Assembly: GCA_001792895.1 (NCBI GenBank)
Contig: MARA01000008.1
Coordinates: forward strand, 1,054,001-1,118,000
Length of the DNA: 64,000 nucleotides
Direction of reading: 5' to 3'
From: Lentinus brumalis
Lineage: Eukaryota; Basidiomycota; Agaricomycetes; Polyporales; Polyporaceae
This document shows positions 10,853-21,090 of the stretch, piece after piece; position 1 is the first letter of the stretch, and the number at the start of each line of letters is the position of its first letter. The notes beneath the pieces are model-generated. The model ran no database searches and was not told the origin of the DNA. It saw nothing but the letters and a program-made list of their open reading frames with translations. Made by a program: the position numbers and the translations under genes.

Positions 10853-11464
10853 TTTGACGTGAGAGCGATGGCTCTCGCTACATTTTATTCCACAGGCAAC
10901 CTGAAGTCATGATAACTCAATATGACCGGATGCATGAACGCCGTCTCATTCTGGCTTTTTCGTGCCATGTACTTATCACCAGGAGGGGCGACGGAGGCAA
11001 TAAGTATAGGGCGCAGTGTGAGTGTCGGACACGTTGCGCGCGCGCGCCTGAAACAGTCAACGTTATCCATCGATACCACCACCACGGAATCCGGATTGCC
11101 AGCTGGTGCCCAGTCCCAGTCCTTAGAGTGCTGTGATCACAGTTCGCGGTACGCCGTTGGCTTGGACTGATCGATATCAGCGACTTACCGATGTCCCGTC
11201 AGGTTGTGTTCAGCGGAACACTTACACGAGAACGATCACTGACTAGGACCTGAAGTTCGAACCACCGCCTCGTAAGTCTGCACCGTGGCCCTGAACACAG
11301 CAGTGCACTATAGCTGACCGGTCTCACGAGGCAGATTCCTCTCGTCGCCGACCATCAGTACTGCAACTTGAAGCCTAAGTGGTAAGTCATTCGACGCTCA
11401 TCGCTCGCTGTACTTACTTGTGTTCTCAAACACAGAGACCACTGAGTCCACTCCAGGAACAAGC
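10853..11464. other. Intergenic, 5' region of the second HET gene
   Basis: About 610 bp. A T-rich spot near 10882 may end the tRNA transcript. A consistent 54-nt intron (11382-11435, GTAAGT to CACAG) could lie in the 5' UTR of the HET gene. No other gene seen. Confidence 0.4.
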
Positions 11465-13759
11465 ATGTGGCTGCTGCACACGAAGACCCTGGAGCTCAGG
11501 CACTTCACGACGCCCGTCGCGATGCCCGAGGACACAGACACAGGCCCAGACACTGGCCCTCGCTATGCGATCCTCTCCCACGTCTGGGAAGACGCCGACC
11601 ACGCGCAGTCCTTCCAGGACATCCGCGCGATCCACGCGCGCTGCGTTCTCTCGGGCGAGGACCCGCGCTCGCTCGTCACGGAGAAGGTGCGCCGGTTCTG
11701 CATCGTGGCGGAACACGACGGATACGAATGGGTCTGGCTGGACACTGGCTGCATCGACAAGACGAGCAGCGCGGAGCTCTCCGAGGCTATCAACTCCATG
11801 TGGGCGTGGTACCGGGACGCAGCTGTGTGCTACGCGTACCTCGGCGACGTCGGCGACGATGACGATCCACGCGCGCCTGGCTCCGAATTCCGGCGGAGCA
11901 AGTGGTACACTCGGGGATGGACGTTGCAGGAGCTCATCGCGCCGCATCTTGTCGTCTTCCTTTCCCATCGGTGGACGGTCATCGGTACCAAATTCTCCCT
12001 GATAGCCACTGTTGCGGAGGTCACAGGGATTGACGAGCACGTTCTGGCGCAGACGATCGGGGGAAATTTGACGAGGACTAGTGTCGCAAAGCGCATGTCG
12101 TGGGCAGCATCTCGCAGGACCAGCCGCATAGAGGACCGCGCATACTCTCTTCTGGGTATATTCGGTGTTTCTATGCCGATCGTCTATGGTGAGGGCCTGT
12201 ACTCCTTTACACGGCTTCAAGTCGAGATCCTCAGACATACGCAAGATCATAGTATCTTCGCATGGGGAGCTATCCATGCCGACTTCGATGTTGCGCATGC
12301 AGGCATCCAGTGGCCAAATAAGGTCGAGCTAGACCGCCACCGCCGCGCTCCAGTTGACAGGAAGGTATCCAGGCAGCGAGCCGCCTGGCATGCCCTCCTG
12401 GCTTCGTCTCCCAGCAATTTCGAGCTGTCTGGGGATATCATTCCGGCTTCTGAGTATGAATATACCCGTGACTTTGGCTACCGACCTGATGGGGACTACA
12501 CATTCACTAGCAACGGAATCCTCATCACCTTACCGATCTCTACCGACTACGCATGTGCTCCTCTCAGTCGATTTGGATCCGACCGCGTCTATGCCGCTGC
12601 ACTCTGTTGCTCGAGGTTCGTCGCGGGGTGGCATGGCAATTCCAGATCCTACATCGTGCTGTTCCTCAGATTGAAGAATTCCGATCCGGATCCAGTTGTA
12701 AGATGCGAGCGCGTCGGAGCTGAGAGTAGTACAGAGCCCGGAGACCTATCGTACTACCGCGGGGCTCTGCTCGTCTTCCCATCGCTTGCACTATCTCGTG
12801 ATTTCGTGATCAAGAAGGTGTCCATCGGTGCAAGTCAGAACTACGGAGAGCTCGCCTGGAGAAAGCCAAAGATACCTCTTTCTGCTTCATACCGCTTTTC
12901 TATTCCCCATTGGGTCGTCCGTCGCTTGCAGTCCCGATACGGGTTCCACATACAATGGTCCGGTCCGATCTCGCATGACGGTTATCCCATCACCGAAGCC
13001 TCTGGATCCTTGTTACCCCTAGATTCCAGCCTTCCACGCTCAAGCTCCAACTCCGCCGTCGTTTTCGATGTGCGATTCCTCATCGTCGCTCGCAAAGAGA
13101 CACTCATCGTCGAATTTGGGGTAGGATGTGCATGTTCCTGGGCACTCCGAGCCATTCTACAGCCGCAACACTGGTGGGTAGATGTTCGCACTGAAAGAGG
13201 CTGCTTCGTAGCGGGAAAGCCATCCTCGGACAGCTCAAGCCATATTGATCAGTTTATGGCACAAGGTCTCAAAAGGGTGCCTCGTTGGTCGGGACCTGGT
13301 GGCACAAAATATGTGTCATCGTCAGGCTGCTCGAGAAGACACCTTGCCGTCGATCCGCTGCAGCCGTACCCGAGACAATCCATAAAATTCACCCATCTCC
13401 ATCGTACAGTGCACGTGCACAGCGTTCTCTCTGCGGTCGACGCACGACACCCGAATTATGCCTTTCAGTTCGCGCCCTCGCCTATCGTCATCATGCTCAA
13501 CTTGGAGGGATTCGACGCCGTTCCGGCGGACCATCCCACCATTTCCACTCGCGATGCGCCCCTTCCTGGTGATGCACGCGGGGCCAAGGCTTCTTCAAGC
13601 GGGTCAACCGCCGAATCCGGAGGGACTTGTGGAGATTCTTCCCGCCGGAAGAGCTGCACCGCTCCTGCCATGGCCCGCTCCACGCTGCGGGACTATTGGA
13701 GGTTCGCACTGGATTGGATCGGGTCGGAGGTGGACTACACGTACGGCTCTCTGGTTTGA
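11465..13759 (+). CDS. HET-domain protein (copy 2)
   Basis: Single-exon paralog of the gene at 3755-6004. From ATG 11465 it gives 764 residues starting MWLLHTKTLELRHF. An in-frame ATG at 11420 would add 15 residues, but the shared start and a possible 5'-UTR intron ending at 11435 favour 11465. HET motifs match copy 1: YAILSHVWEDADH, WVWLDTGCIDKTSSAELSEA, YTRGWTLQELIAPH and DRAYSLLGIFGVSMPIVYGEG. The long C-terminal half has the same plan and ends VDYTYGSLV. Divergence is spread along the whole protein, and an extra Pro/Thr-rich stretch near residue 25 is unique to this copy. Both copies are intact, so a tandem duplication with later insertion or rearrangement of the ADH and tRNA segment is likely. 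Confidence 0.88.
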   Translation: MWLLHTKTLELRHFTTPVAMPEDTDTGPDTGPRYAILSHVWEDADHAQSFQDIRAIHARCVLSGEDPRSLVTEKVRRFCIVAEHDGYEWVWLDTGCIDKTSSAELSEAINSMWAWYRDAAVCYAYLGDVGDDDDPRAPGSEFRRSKWYTRGWTLQELIAPHLVVFLSHRWTVIGTKFSLIATVAEVTGIDEHVLAQTIGGNLTRTSVAKRMSWAASRRTSRIEDRAYSLLGIFGVSMPIVYGEGLYSFTRLQVEILRHTQDHSIFAWGAIHADFDVAHAGIQWPNKVELDRHRRAPVDRKVSRQRAAWHALLASSPSNFELSGDIIPASEYEYTRDFGYRPDGDYTFTSNGILITLPISTDYACAPLSRFGSDRVYAAALCCSRFVAGWHGNSRSYIVLFLRLKNSDPDPVVRCERVGAESSTEPGDLSYYRGALLVFPSLALSRDFVIKKVSIGASQNYGELAWRKPKIPLSASYRFSIPHWVVRRLQSRYGFHIQWSGPISHDGYPITEASGSLLPLDSSLPRSSSNSAVVFDVRFLIVARKETLIVEFGVGCACSWALRAILQPQHWWVDVRTERGCFVAGKPSSDSSSHIDQFMAQGLKRVPRWSGPGGTKYVSSSGCSRRHLAVDPLQPYPRQSIKFTHLHRTVHVHSVLSAVDARHPNYAFQFAPSPIVIMLNLEGFDAVPADHPTISTRDAPLPGDARGAKASSSGSTAESGGTCGDSSRRKSCTAPAMARSTLRDYWRFALDWIGSEVDYTYGSLV

Positions 13760-14481
13760 TACGCTTCTCAAGCGTTCGATCGAGGAGGAGTGGGGTGAGG
13801 TGAGCCGGGTCGGCCACTGTAGGGAGACGAAGTTGCGTTCGTGAGCAGGATCCGGAGGCCGCAGACAGGCGGCGTTCACCGTCGCCTATAGTCCGTTCGA
13901 TCGTTGCTGTTCGCCACAGACCGAGATGACCATAGAGCATGTAACAAGCAGACTTTGCGTCCGATGTAAAACCAGAGTGTTGTGTGTGCAAAGAGGCGCA
14001 GTGTGCCGCAACACTCAAGACGAGCAGCTCTGAGTCATCGACCGTCGGTCCCACATTAAATAGTTCTGTTTTGGCAGCTGGCCGATGCGGAGTTTCACCC
14101 TTCCCATATTGTTCCCCAGCAATGCAATAACAGTAGTACTTACTGTAGACAGCGGGCACCTCTGGGTCGAGAGCAGACATGTCAGCGCAACTTCGAGGCT
14201 GAATGCTGACGTTGAATTGTTTCGTGAACGCTACCGAAGTGTTGACGGCAAATTTTAGCGAGACGTGACGTTCCCAACCTCGGATTGGTCAGTAAACACA
14301 CACGGGTAGCGAGCGCGACTCGGAGGAGGTGACTCGAAACACGCCGAATAGAGTACTGAAGTCGCGCATGATATCGCTGAGATGAAATAGGACATGTATT
14401 CGAAAAACACACTCGTCAAAGACAGGCGGCGACAAGTACTGGGAGCAGAGACGTACACCACACAGACTACGAGCTCATTCG
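13760..14481. other. Intergenic between convergent genes
   Basis: About 720 bp between the 3' ends of the HET gene (plus) and the APH-like gene (minus). Short overlapping frames only. No recognised motif. Confidence 0.4.
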
Positions 14482-15369
14482 TCAGACGGAGTGGCTCGAC
14501 AGGAACCGTTCAAGCTCCTCCGGGCCAGGGTCTGGCCACAAAGAGCCGATAGACATGGCGTACTGACAAGCATCGAGATAATGCTCCTGCTCGTCGTACT
14601 GTCCCGTAGCAAATTTACGAGTCCACGTCCACAGCTTCGGCTGCGGCCAAATAAGGGTCCTTTCCTTCATGCTGTACCCCTCGAACCATCGGGGGTACAC
14701 GCCTGCGCAGCCGAAGTCGATCAACCAGAGGCGTCCGTCGTCCCCCAGGATCATATTCCGCAGGAAGAGGTCGCCGTGGGTGAAGACGAGCGGCTCCGAG
14801 TCGTCAAACGTGCGGCCGGTGTATCGGAACTTCGACATCTGCTGGCTGACACGGAGTCTTCCGTCCATCCAGTCGCGCAAATGGGCGTATGAGGGGAATG
14901 GTCCTGCTCGGTCTTCGCCCAGAGACGGTGTCTCGCACTGGCGTGGACAGGAGAGGTCGTCGATGATGGGCCCAGGTATCTGACTTTCAATCTGTGGGGT
15001 GCGGATACGACGCATCTGCGCGACATAGTTGCGCAGGACAACTGAGACTCGGACCCTCTCCCAGTAAGAGAGATCGTCCCAGCAGTGGTCCAGTGACTCC
15101 CCCTGAACGTACTCCATGACGAGGTATGAATTTGACTCGTGCTCGAAGAAGCGGTATACTTCCGGGACGGGGATGCTCGTCTGCTGTCGCACCACGGTCA
15201 TTGCCGCAGCTTCTGGTGCGTCGCGAGTGCCAAATACGCCCAATTTGACCACCACGTTCGCGGCAAGGACGTATACAGGGCCAACGGGCATTGAGCTGTG
15301 GACGGGGGTGTTGGTGAGATTCGGAGAAGTCTTGCAGAGACGAGCAATCTCTTCTTCGGGCATAGCCAT
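14482..15369 (-). CDS. APH/choline-kinase-fold phosphotransferase-like protein
   Basis: A 295-residue open frame of the aminoglycoside phosphotransferase-like family (PF01636), abundant in mushrooms and of mostly unknown substrate. The ATP-binding part reads VYVLAANVVVKLG, with a helix carrying EAAAMTVVRQQT and the hinge YLVMEYVQGESLD. The catalytic loop is FTHGDLFLRNMIL (Asp and Asn present) and the metal-binding loop LWLIDFGCAGVYP. The key residues are intact, so it should be catalytically competent. The annotated Met is only the first in this exon. A 62-nt intron with good signals (15403-15464, GTGAGT, branch CTAAC, CTAG) ends just upstream and joins in frame to the sirtuin-like exons, so the true protein may start further upstream. 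Confidence 0.8.
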   Translation of the reverse strand: MAMPEEEIARLCKTSPNLTNTPVHSSMPVGPVYVLAANVVVKLGVFGTRDAPEAAAMTVVRQQTSIPVPEVYRFFEHESNSYLVMEYVQGESLDHCWDDLSYWERVRVSVVLRNYVAQMRRIRTPQIESQIPGPIIDDLSCPRQCETPSLGEDRAGPFPSYAHLRDWMDGRLRVSQQMSKFRYTGRTFDDSEPLVFTHGDLFLRNMILGDDGRLWLIDFGCAGVYPRWFEGYSMKERTLIWPQPKLWTWTRKFATGQYDEQEHYLDACQYAMSIGSLWPDPGPEELERFLSSHSV

Positions 15370-15464
15370 TATCTCCGCCCGAGACAGAGCCGGCCGAGGA
15401 ACCTAGAGCCGTCGTCGTTAGACTGGTGGCGACATTGCAGCGAAAACGCACAATGGGAACTCAC

Positions 15465-16684
15465 AAACGGGCCACAATCAACGGCGAAGGCTCTTGAATG
15501 CCTCGGGACAGTGTTCATTTCATCGGCGTATGATGTCGATAGTCCACCCGAGTATGGGTCCGCACTAACGGTGACTCCAGGATAGAACGTCCTCAAGGTA
15601 CCGTCGTTGAACCAACAGCTCCTTGGATTCATTGCAAATACCTGAGGAAATGTGACGGACACTGGGTCAGTGAGGATGTAGTCGGGCTGCAATTGCTCAA
15701 GGTTCGCTGCTGCGCCATCCGCTAAGACTGCGACTTTGCCATGTCGTTCTTTCAACCGAGGGATTTCCTGCGAGAAGAGCTGTACAGATGTATTAGATAC
15801 TATGACATGAGTTAAGCAGCGTTCTGCTTACCGCAACGTCATGCAGACACCCTGCCACCAGCAGTAGGTCGGCATCGGAGATAATGCGGGACGCCGCTTG
15901 ATACTCTCCACCTGCTTCAGACCCTCGTTCAGGCTCTGGCTCGAGCATGAAATATCGATCTTCTGAAAGCCTGATAGAAGTGTCAGAAGGAGTCGAAAAT
16001 CCAGGCGAGGTGCGGCGTCGTACCTCCCCCGGGTCGCTAGTTCAATCAACAGCGGGTCTTCCTGATTCCAAAATGCCAGAGTACCATCCGTCAAAGGCAG
16101 CACGTATCCCCACATAGACAAGAAGTGTTCAACGGCGCGCTTGATAGTGCCGTCTTCGTTACAGGCAATGATGGTGAAGCTCGATCGTGCAACGACGCTG
16201 TTCCTCACTTGAGGCAGCACGAAATAAGCAAGGGCTAAGTGGGCCTGGGTAAATCCTCCCATGCTGGTGAAGTGAGCACGTAAGTCATTAGCCCCACAGA
16301 CGCGGACGATATCACGTACGCAGGCTGTATGGGACTTGTTTCAGGTTGAGACATCGCATGTGGGACATTTGAATTCGACACTGCGTCGCGGTGAGATTGC
16401 TCGGTCGTACTTTGGGAGACTTGCACGGCTGCTAGGCATAATGGTGAGCGACATTTGTCTGGTATATAAAACGACGAAGCTTTACGAGTGTCTGATGATA
16501 GGTCCCCGCCGACTAACACTACGATACGTCTCGCCTTCTCTACGCTGCTCCTCACCAATTCAAGAGTGCTGTAAGTAGGTGTGTGCCTCTTCGGCTTAAA
16601 CAGCAACTTTCGAGGATGCATGTCGATATGAGCTTCGAAGGAGGACGACGTGCAGGTAATCGGGTCGACTGGCGTCCGGTTCAT
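15465..16684 (-). CDS. Divergent sirtuin-like (DHS-fold) module, approximate model
   Basis: Several minus-strand exons join to a sequence that resembles Sir2 NAD-dependent deacylases in outline. An N-terminal VEKARRIVVLVGGDLSS lies where Sir2 has RIVVLTGAGIS, and AHLALAYF fits the segment before the catalytic region. SDADLLLVAGCLHDVA, followed by QEIPRLKERHGKVAVL, closely follows the C-terminal Sir2 pattern of ADLLLVVGTS and PRLKERGAKV. Introns used: about 16025 back to a TATCAG acceptor, and GTAAGC near 15830 to TACAG. The GAGIS loop, the catalytic His and the TQNxD motif are not recognisable, so enzyme activity is doubtful. The start at 16684 and the middle exons are tentative. The module may be the N-terminal half of a fusion with the APH-like gene at 14482-15369. 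Confidence 0.45.
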
Positions 16685-16846
16685 GTTTAGGCGCTTGGTG
16701 TGTGAGGCTGTGCTTGGGCTGTGCGATCCGGCGGCCGGCGGCGCAGTACTAGTAACCACGCGGCGCCGCCCAAGGCTCTCTTCGACGACTTCTGCTAACA
16801 ACACGGCGCTATCCCCACTTGTCGAATCAAGGCCTCGTACTACCAC

Positions 16847-17306
16847 GGCACCGCCGACAGTGATGCGGGTGGTTCCTCAGAATCTCCCAAATACCACTAG
16901 AAGATCGTCGAGTCGCCTCGAGGCCATCATGGGCGTTGCTATCCACCTGCTCCGAGTTGAGCGCGCTCGATATTCTCCAACTTCATGGCACTTGGATGTA
17001 CAATCGATCGCGAAAAGCTCTCACCATTGGCTTCTCGAACGGTCGGATGGCGCCGCACATCCTATTGTGTGTCGGCGATCATCACACAGCGGACCACCAA
17101 GAAGTCCGCATCGTAGGCCGCTCGGAGCCCTCTTACGCGTGCGGACCAGCCAGGATCTCTATGAGATGACTCGTGCATATAGCTGCGCACGTCCAAATTC
17201 GAAGTGCTTCGATTTTCGAATGATATAACGCGACCAACAGGAGGTCCTGTCTGCAAGCTGCCCGCTCGCTCACCCACCCCGCATCCTCATACCATCTTGT
17301 CTTCTC
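16847..17306. other. Divergent intergenic region
   Basis: About 460 bp between the sirtuin-like frame (minus) and the Gln-rich gene (plus). No supported coding segment. Probably holds both promoters. Confidence 0.35.
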
Positions 17307-18494
17307 ATGTCAGGTAGCTCGGGCTCCGGTAACCGCTTCCCGGCTGCGTTGTTCGCAGATATCCACGTGAAAAGACAAAACCCCCAGACATACGTGCCCG
17401 GACGATTCGTGACCGCGTCCGACCTCCTCGACCTCGGCGACATTGATTCCAGTGGGACTTGGCATCAACCGGTCATCGCTGTCCATTTTGTGTGCTCCTG
17501 GGGCGTGCCCGAGTCTGCAGAATATCCCTACATCCCTTCGCAGCTTGCATCCTACGGGTCTAGCGGCCCACCCAGCACTCACGGCCCCGTTGGGCAACTC
17601 ACTTCCCGGGGTGCCCATGTACCCCCTGGACGCGTCACCGTACCATCAGCATGGTTCAGTCAGATGCAGATGCAGATGCCTCCCATGCAGTTTTCCGCGT
17701 ACCCGCAGACTGCCGGAGCGCAGACGCAGATGCCGATGCAACCGCCGTACCCGGGTGCCTCAACGCTCATGCCTCAACCCTCCCAGTTGTACGGGCAGAC
17801 GCAGTACGGGCAAACGCAAGCCATGTCCGGGCAAGCACCGGTCACGTACGGGCAAGCGCAGGGCACGTTCGGGCAAGCGCAGGGCACGCTCGGGCAAGCG
17901 CAGGGGCTCCTCGTACAAACGACGTATCCTTCCCAAGCGATGGGCGGAAACAACTTGCAGACCCACATGCTGTCCCAAGGCGGATTTTCTGCCACTCCGC
18001 AGGCTATGACGATGGGTATGGCTGCGTTCGGAGCGCAATCGCCTGCTGCTGGGCCACCTACGGATAGGCCCGTGGCATTCCACCTCCGCCTGTTCTTCGA
18101 ATTTGCCTCCGGTCAGAGTTCCATTGAGCTGCATCAGCGCAGCTCTGGGATGGCCGACAACAAGGCCGTCGCAACTTTCCGGCGATATGTTGTCACGACC
18201 AACAACGTCTTCGACCGGGTCATAGTTCGCTCGGCAAATGGTCATGGATTCACGATGGCGCAAGTCGACCAGACCGTATTCAAGGAGAAGAAACGTCACC
18301 TGTACAGGTTCGTCAACGGAACAGGGTGTGCGTATTGGGCGCTGAAGGTCATCGGCGACCTGGAGAACGCGAATCTGTTGGAGACTGGTGCAAGGGCTCG
18401 ATGCACGGAGGAGTATCACAAGTGGGCTGTGCGAAGGCGTAAGGAAGACGAACTGCCTTACCACCCGGCGAAGGGCGAATGGCTCCCAGTCTAA
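17307..18494 (+). CDS. Gln/Met-rich repeat protein with DUF7770-like C-terminus
   Basis: Single-exon frame of 395 residues. Residues about 80-250 are low-complexity, rich in Gln, Met, Pro, Gly and Tyr, with near-exact tandem heptads (GQAQGTF, GQAQGTL) around 185-205, so this part is probably disordered. The C-terminal 140 residues are folded-looking: FHLRLFFEFASGQSSIELH, then a basic helix. After these comes YRFVNGTGCAYWALKVIGDLENANLLE. That last motif resembles the fungal domain I recall as DUF7770, in which a YRF-GxGCxxW-ISDLE pattern recurs; this assignment is from memory and tentative. No signal peptide or membrane segment. Function unknown; a condensate-forming or scaffold role is possible but only inferred from composition. 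Confidence 0.65.
   Translation: MSGSSGSGNRFPAALFADIHVKRQNPQTYVPGRFVTASDLLDLGDIDSSGTWHQPVIAVHFVCSWGVPESAEYPYIPSQLASYGSSGPPSTHGPVGQLTSRGAHVPPGRVTVPSAWFSQMQMQMPPMQFSAYPQTAGAQTQMPMQPPYPGASTLMPQPSQLYGQTQYGQTQAMSGQAPVTYGQAQGTFGQAQGTLGQAQGLLVQTTYPSQAMGGNNLQTHMLSQGGFSATPQAMTMGMAAFGAQSPAAGPPTDRPVAFHLRLFFEFASGQSSIELHQRSSGMADNKAVATFRRYVVTTNNVFDRVIVRSANGHGFTMAQVDQTVFKEKKRHLYRFVNGTGCAYWALKVIGDLENANLLETGARARCTEEYHKWAVRRRKEDELPYHPAKGEWLPV
17788..17910 (+). repeat. In-frame 21-nt tandem repeat
   Basis: Tandem copies of a unit like GGGCAAGCGCAGGGCACG, encoding G-Q-A-Q-G-T-F/L. At least three near-identical copies sit at 17850-17910, with more degenerate ones (GQTQY, GQTQA) before them. The repeat number may vary between strains. 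Confidence 0.7.
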
Positions 18495-19188
18495 TGGTTA
18501 TTGGTCCATCCATATGGGAAGGTACTCGCCGCCGTGAAGTGTGGCGCTGAATTGACGTATCTGTTTCCATAACAAGTCTGCTATGTATTCTGAGTGTTGT
18601 CTCCGTATGCCAGTTCCCTGTTGTTGTATCTGTGTATGAATCTCCAGAGTAGCCTTTGATGTACAATTAGCTAGCGGCGCAATGGAATGATGCCGAGACC
18701 TCGCGTAGATCTTACGGATGTACTCGAGTAGTTGACCAGTAGTATCTCGTGCACGCACCCCGTTCGCTTGCAGTCGCTCGAAGACGCGAGCTCACTCAAG
18801 GGAAAGAAACGGACCCGAGATGGACGACGGGGAATGAGGGAGATGCCCGGCGTAGCAACACGAACGGTGTCACGGCCGACCAGCGTATGCCTTGGTGATT
18901 GAATCCGTGCGCGTTACTGCAAGGTGTGCAACAACAAGAGCGCTATGTCGCGCATCTCAGGGCTCACCACGGCCTTCTTACTTGAGAGCGAAGCGTGCAT
19001 TGACGAATCGCATTGCACGTTCCTGATCGCTTCTATCTGGTCCTTCCATATAGTTGCAGTAATACAGTGGTCCTACAAATACACAGCGCGTTGTCTCATA
19101 TGCCTGAATATCATGTCAACAGCTCGTCCCTTAGGCGAACCACAGGAGGAGAAAAATAGACGCACCAAGCGCAAACGCTCGAGAATCA
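18495..19188. other. Intergenic between convergent genes
   Basis: About 690 bp separating the 3' ends of the Gln-rich gene and RFA3. Short frames only; no recognised element. Confidence 0.4.
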
Positions 19189-19687
19189 TCAGACCGCAAA
19201 GACGTGCGCAAACTTAGGATCGTGCCAGATCTGCACGACCTGCTCCGCAAGCTTCATGTCTGTCCCGACGAAGCATATTCAGTCACCTCGCTCTCACAAC
19301 TGCGGAAGCGCGACTCACCGACGTCGTCTCCGAATTTCACATGACCGAGCATCTTGATAGTCCGCTCGTCCTCAACCTTGCCAATAATCTCGAGGTATTG
19401 GCAGTCCAGACTGTCATTCTATAGCGGCAGGCCGAGTGAGTATTCGCGAGATGCGAAGAGCTCGTCGCTCACCCTCGGGAGGGACACTTCGACCTGGCCA
19501 CCGTCCGAGGCCTCCACAATGGCTCTGCCATCTTTGAACTGCCAGTGAGCAAGTCCGTCAGAAATACCATCAGTCTTCCAGACACGCTGCCACGTACCGT
19601 AATGAGCTTTGCGATGAGTCTTACTGTCTGGCCCTTGTAGTTGGCCATCAGAGCCTTGTTGACGCGGGGGGAACGCTGGTCAGCCAT
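19189..19687 (-). CDS. RFA3: Replication protein A small subunit (RPA3/Rfa3)
   Basis: Smallest subunit of the single-stranded-DNA-binding RPA trimer used in replication and repair. Four exons on the minus strand (19598-19687, 19473-19538, 19319-19418, 19189-19259) join in frame to 108 residues, close to the usual 110-125. The single OB-fold is recognisable. It begins ADQRSPRVNKALMANYKGQ, continues VRLIAKLITFKDGRAIVEASDGG, then DSLDCQYLEIIGKVEDERTIKM with the conserved FGDDVDMKLAEQVVQIWHDPKF helix that packs in the trimer core. Introns are 51-59 nt with GTACGT, GTGAGC and GTGAGT donors. Identity rests on the order of these motifs and the length. Confidence 0.9.
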
Positions 19688-20106
19688 CGTATCAATCTTG
19701 AATTAGTTGTGTGGAAGATGTCGAGAGCCGACAGAAGGGAGAGATGGTGGTGGTCGAGAGGCAAGGACGCGTGGATGCGACGCGAATCGTGTTTGGTGAC
19801 AGAAGACGCGTTATGTCACAGCACGTTATGCCGGCGCTTGGACGTAGCTTCAGAGGGAGTCCGCACTTGGTCCGCACGGTAAGCGATAAGAGCTGCTAGC
19901 GCTACCATGTCTCATTGGAGCTCCCGTTTCTCCCATCAACGTCAGCTGCACGCAGTCAGGGAGTGTATGTATTACTAGCGGTCAATATACAATGTTCAAA
20001 TCCAAATGTCCACTGAAGAACAAACAAACAAAAGGCTACAGCGTGTCGTCATCCACGAGAAACATGCACAAAAGACCCGATCAAGAAGCAAGCAGCAAAA
20101 CACCCT
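19688..20106. other. Intergenic, RFA3 upstream region
   Basis: About 420 bp between RFA3 and the DUF3455 gene, both on the minus strand. No coding signal. An A-rich segment near 20018-20100 may be in the 3' UTR of the DUF3455 gene. Confidence 0.4.
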
Positions 20107-21090
20107 TTAGGATTGGTTCTCCTGAAGAGATCCACCGTAGAAAACTGAGGAGCGCGAGTGGTGAGCCTGAGTCACAAAGAGTTCTCGAAGGGACGAAGTT
20201 GAATACGCACTGTACTTCGAGACATATTTGACTGAGATGTCCTTGTCCTGACCGTACTTGCACTGAAAGACACGAGCATGAGCCCAAGATGAAAGGAAAA
20301 CACGGGTCATAGCCGACGTACGGAAGCAGGGGGCTGGCCGCCAACGGTGTCGAAGCGGAAGACCTCGTCCGCGATCTTGCCTTGGACGTTCACGACATCC
20401 AGCCAGGCGACGTCCTTCTTAGGGTCCGTCGGCGCCGGGATAGTGCCCTTGCCCTTCGCGACGATGAACGCGTCCTTGTTGCCCTGAAATGCGCTCGACG
20501 AGGTAAAGTCCCAGACCGGGCTCACGCCCTGGCCCGTGACCGGGTTGGTGATGAAGTAGTGCTGGGCGAGGACGTTCGGAGGGTTCAAGAGGTGGAGGAG
20601 GTCGATAATCGCCTGGATGGGCTGAGGCATAATCGAAGTCCACATGTCGAACAGGCTGTTCTGAATCGTAGAAAAACCCGGATTGAACACCTGGCAGGAG
20701 ACGTCAATGAGCTCGGCGACCGCCCCGGTGCTCCTGTAGACGAGAGAATATTCAGCGGCTTCATAACGGCACATGTTGCGAAAGCGATACGCACGTGAAG
20801 TTGTTCGCGCTAGAGCAGGTGTAGTTCTGAACGCCGAACGCAAGACCGATGAACCGAGGGTTTGTGGGTGCGACGAGCTGCGACTGTCCCGCGGGAAATT
20901 GCGGCACGAATTTGTCTATGGGGCAGCCGGAAAATCCTCCAGCTTCACCGAAACCCTTGCTCCAGTCAAATCCGTTGATCACGCTCCAGCTACCACTGCT
21001 TCCGCTGTCGCTGCTGTAACTTGCAGAGCCGGAGTTGCCGACGTAGTGGGCGGCAGCCGCCGCGAGGAGGGCCTTTGGAATGGCGACCAT
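20107..21090 (-). CDS. Secreted DUF3455 family protein
   Basis: Four exons (20795-21090, 20322-20733, 20211-20262, 20107-20144) join to 265 residues. The N-terminus MVAIPKALLAAAAAHYV is a short hydrophobic stretch and could be a signal peptide. The body matches DUF3455, seen in fungi and some bacteria: FPAGQSQLVAPTNPRFIGLAFGVQNYTCSS, then TGAVAELIDVSC, LAQHYFITNPVTGQGVSPVWDF and FQGNKDAFIVAKGKGTIPAPTDP. It ends with GGQPPASCKYGQDKDISVKYVSKY. Scattered cysteines fit disulfides in a secreted protein. Biochemical function is unknown. Homologs often rise during growth on plants or under stress, but nothing here shows regulation. The last 13-residue exon is the least certain part. Confidence 0.88.

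Noticed and set aside
11240..11275. GAAGTTCGAACC string that looks like a tRNA T-arm
   Set aside because: No acceptor, D or anticodon stem can be folded around it.
16650..17228. Plus-strand 192-codon frame opposite the sirtuin-like exon
   Set aside because: Arg/Ser-rich shadow of the minus-strand frame and GC bias; no domain.
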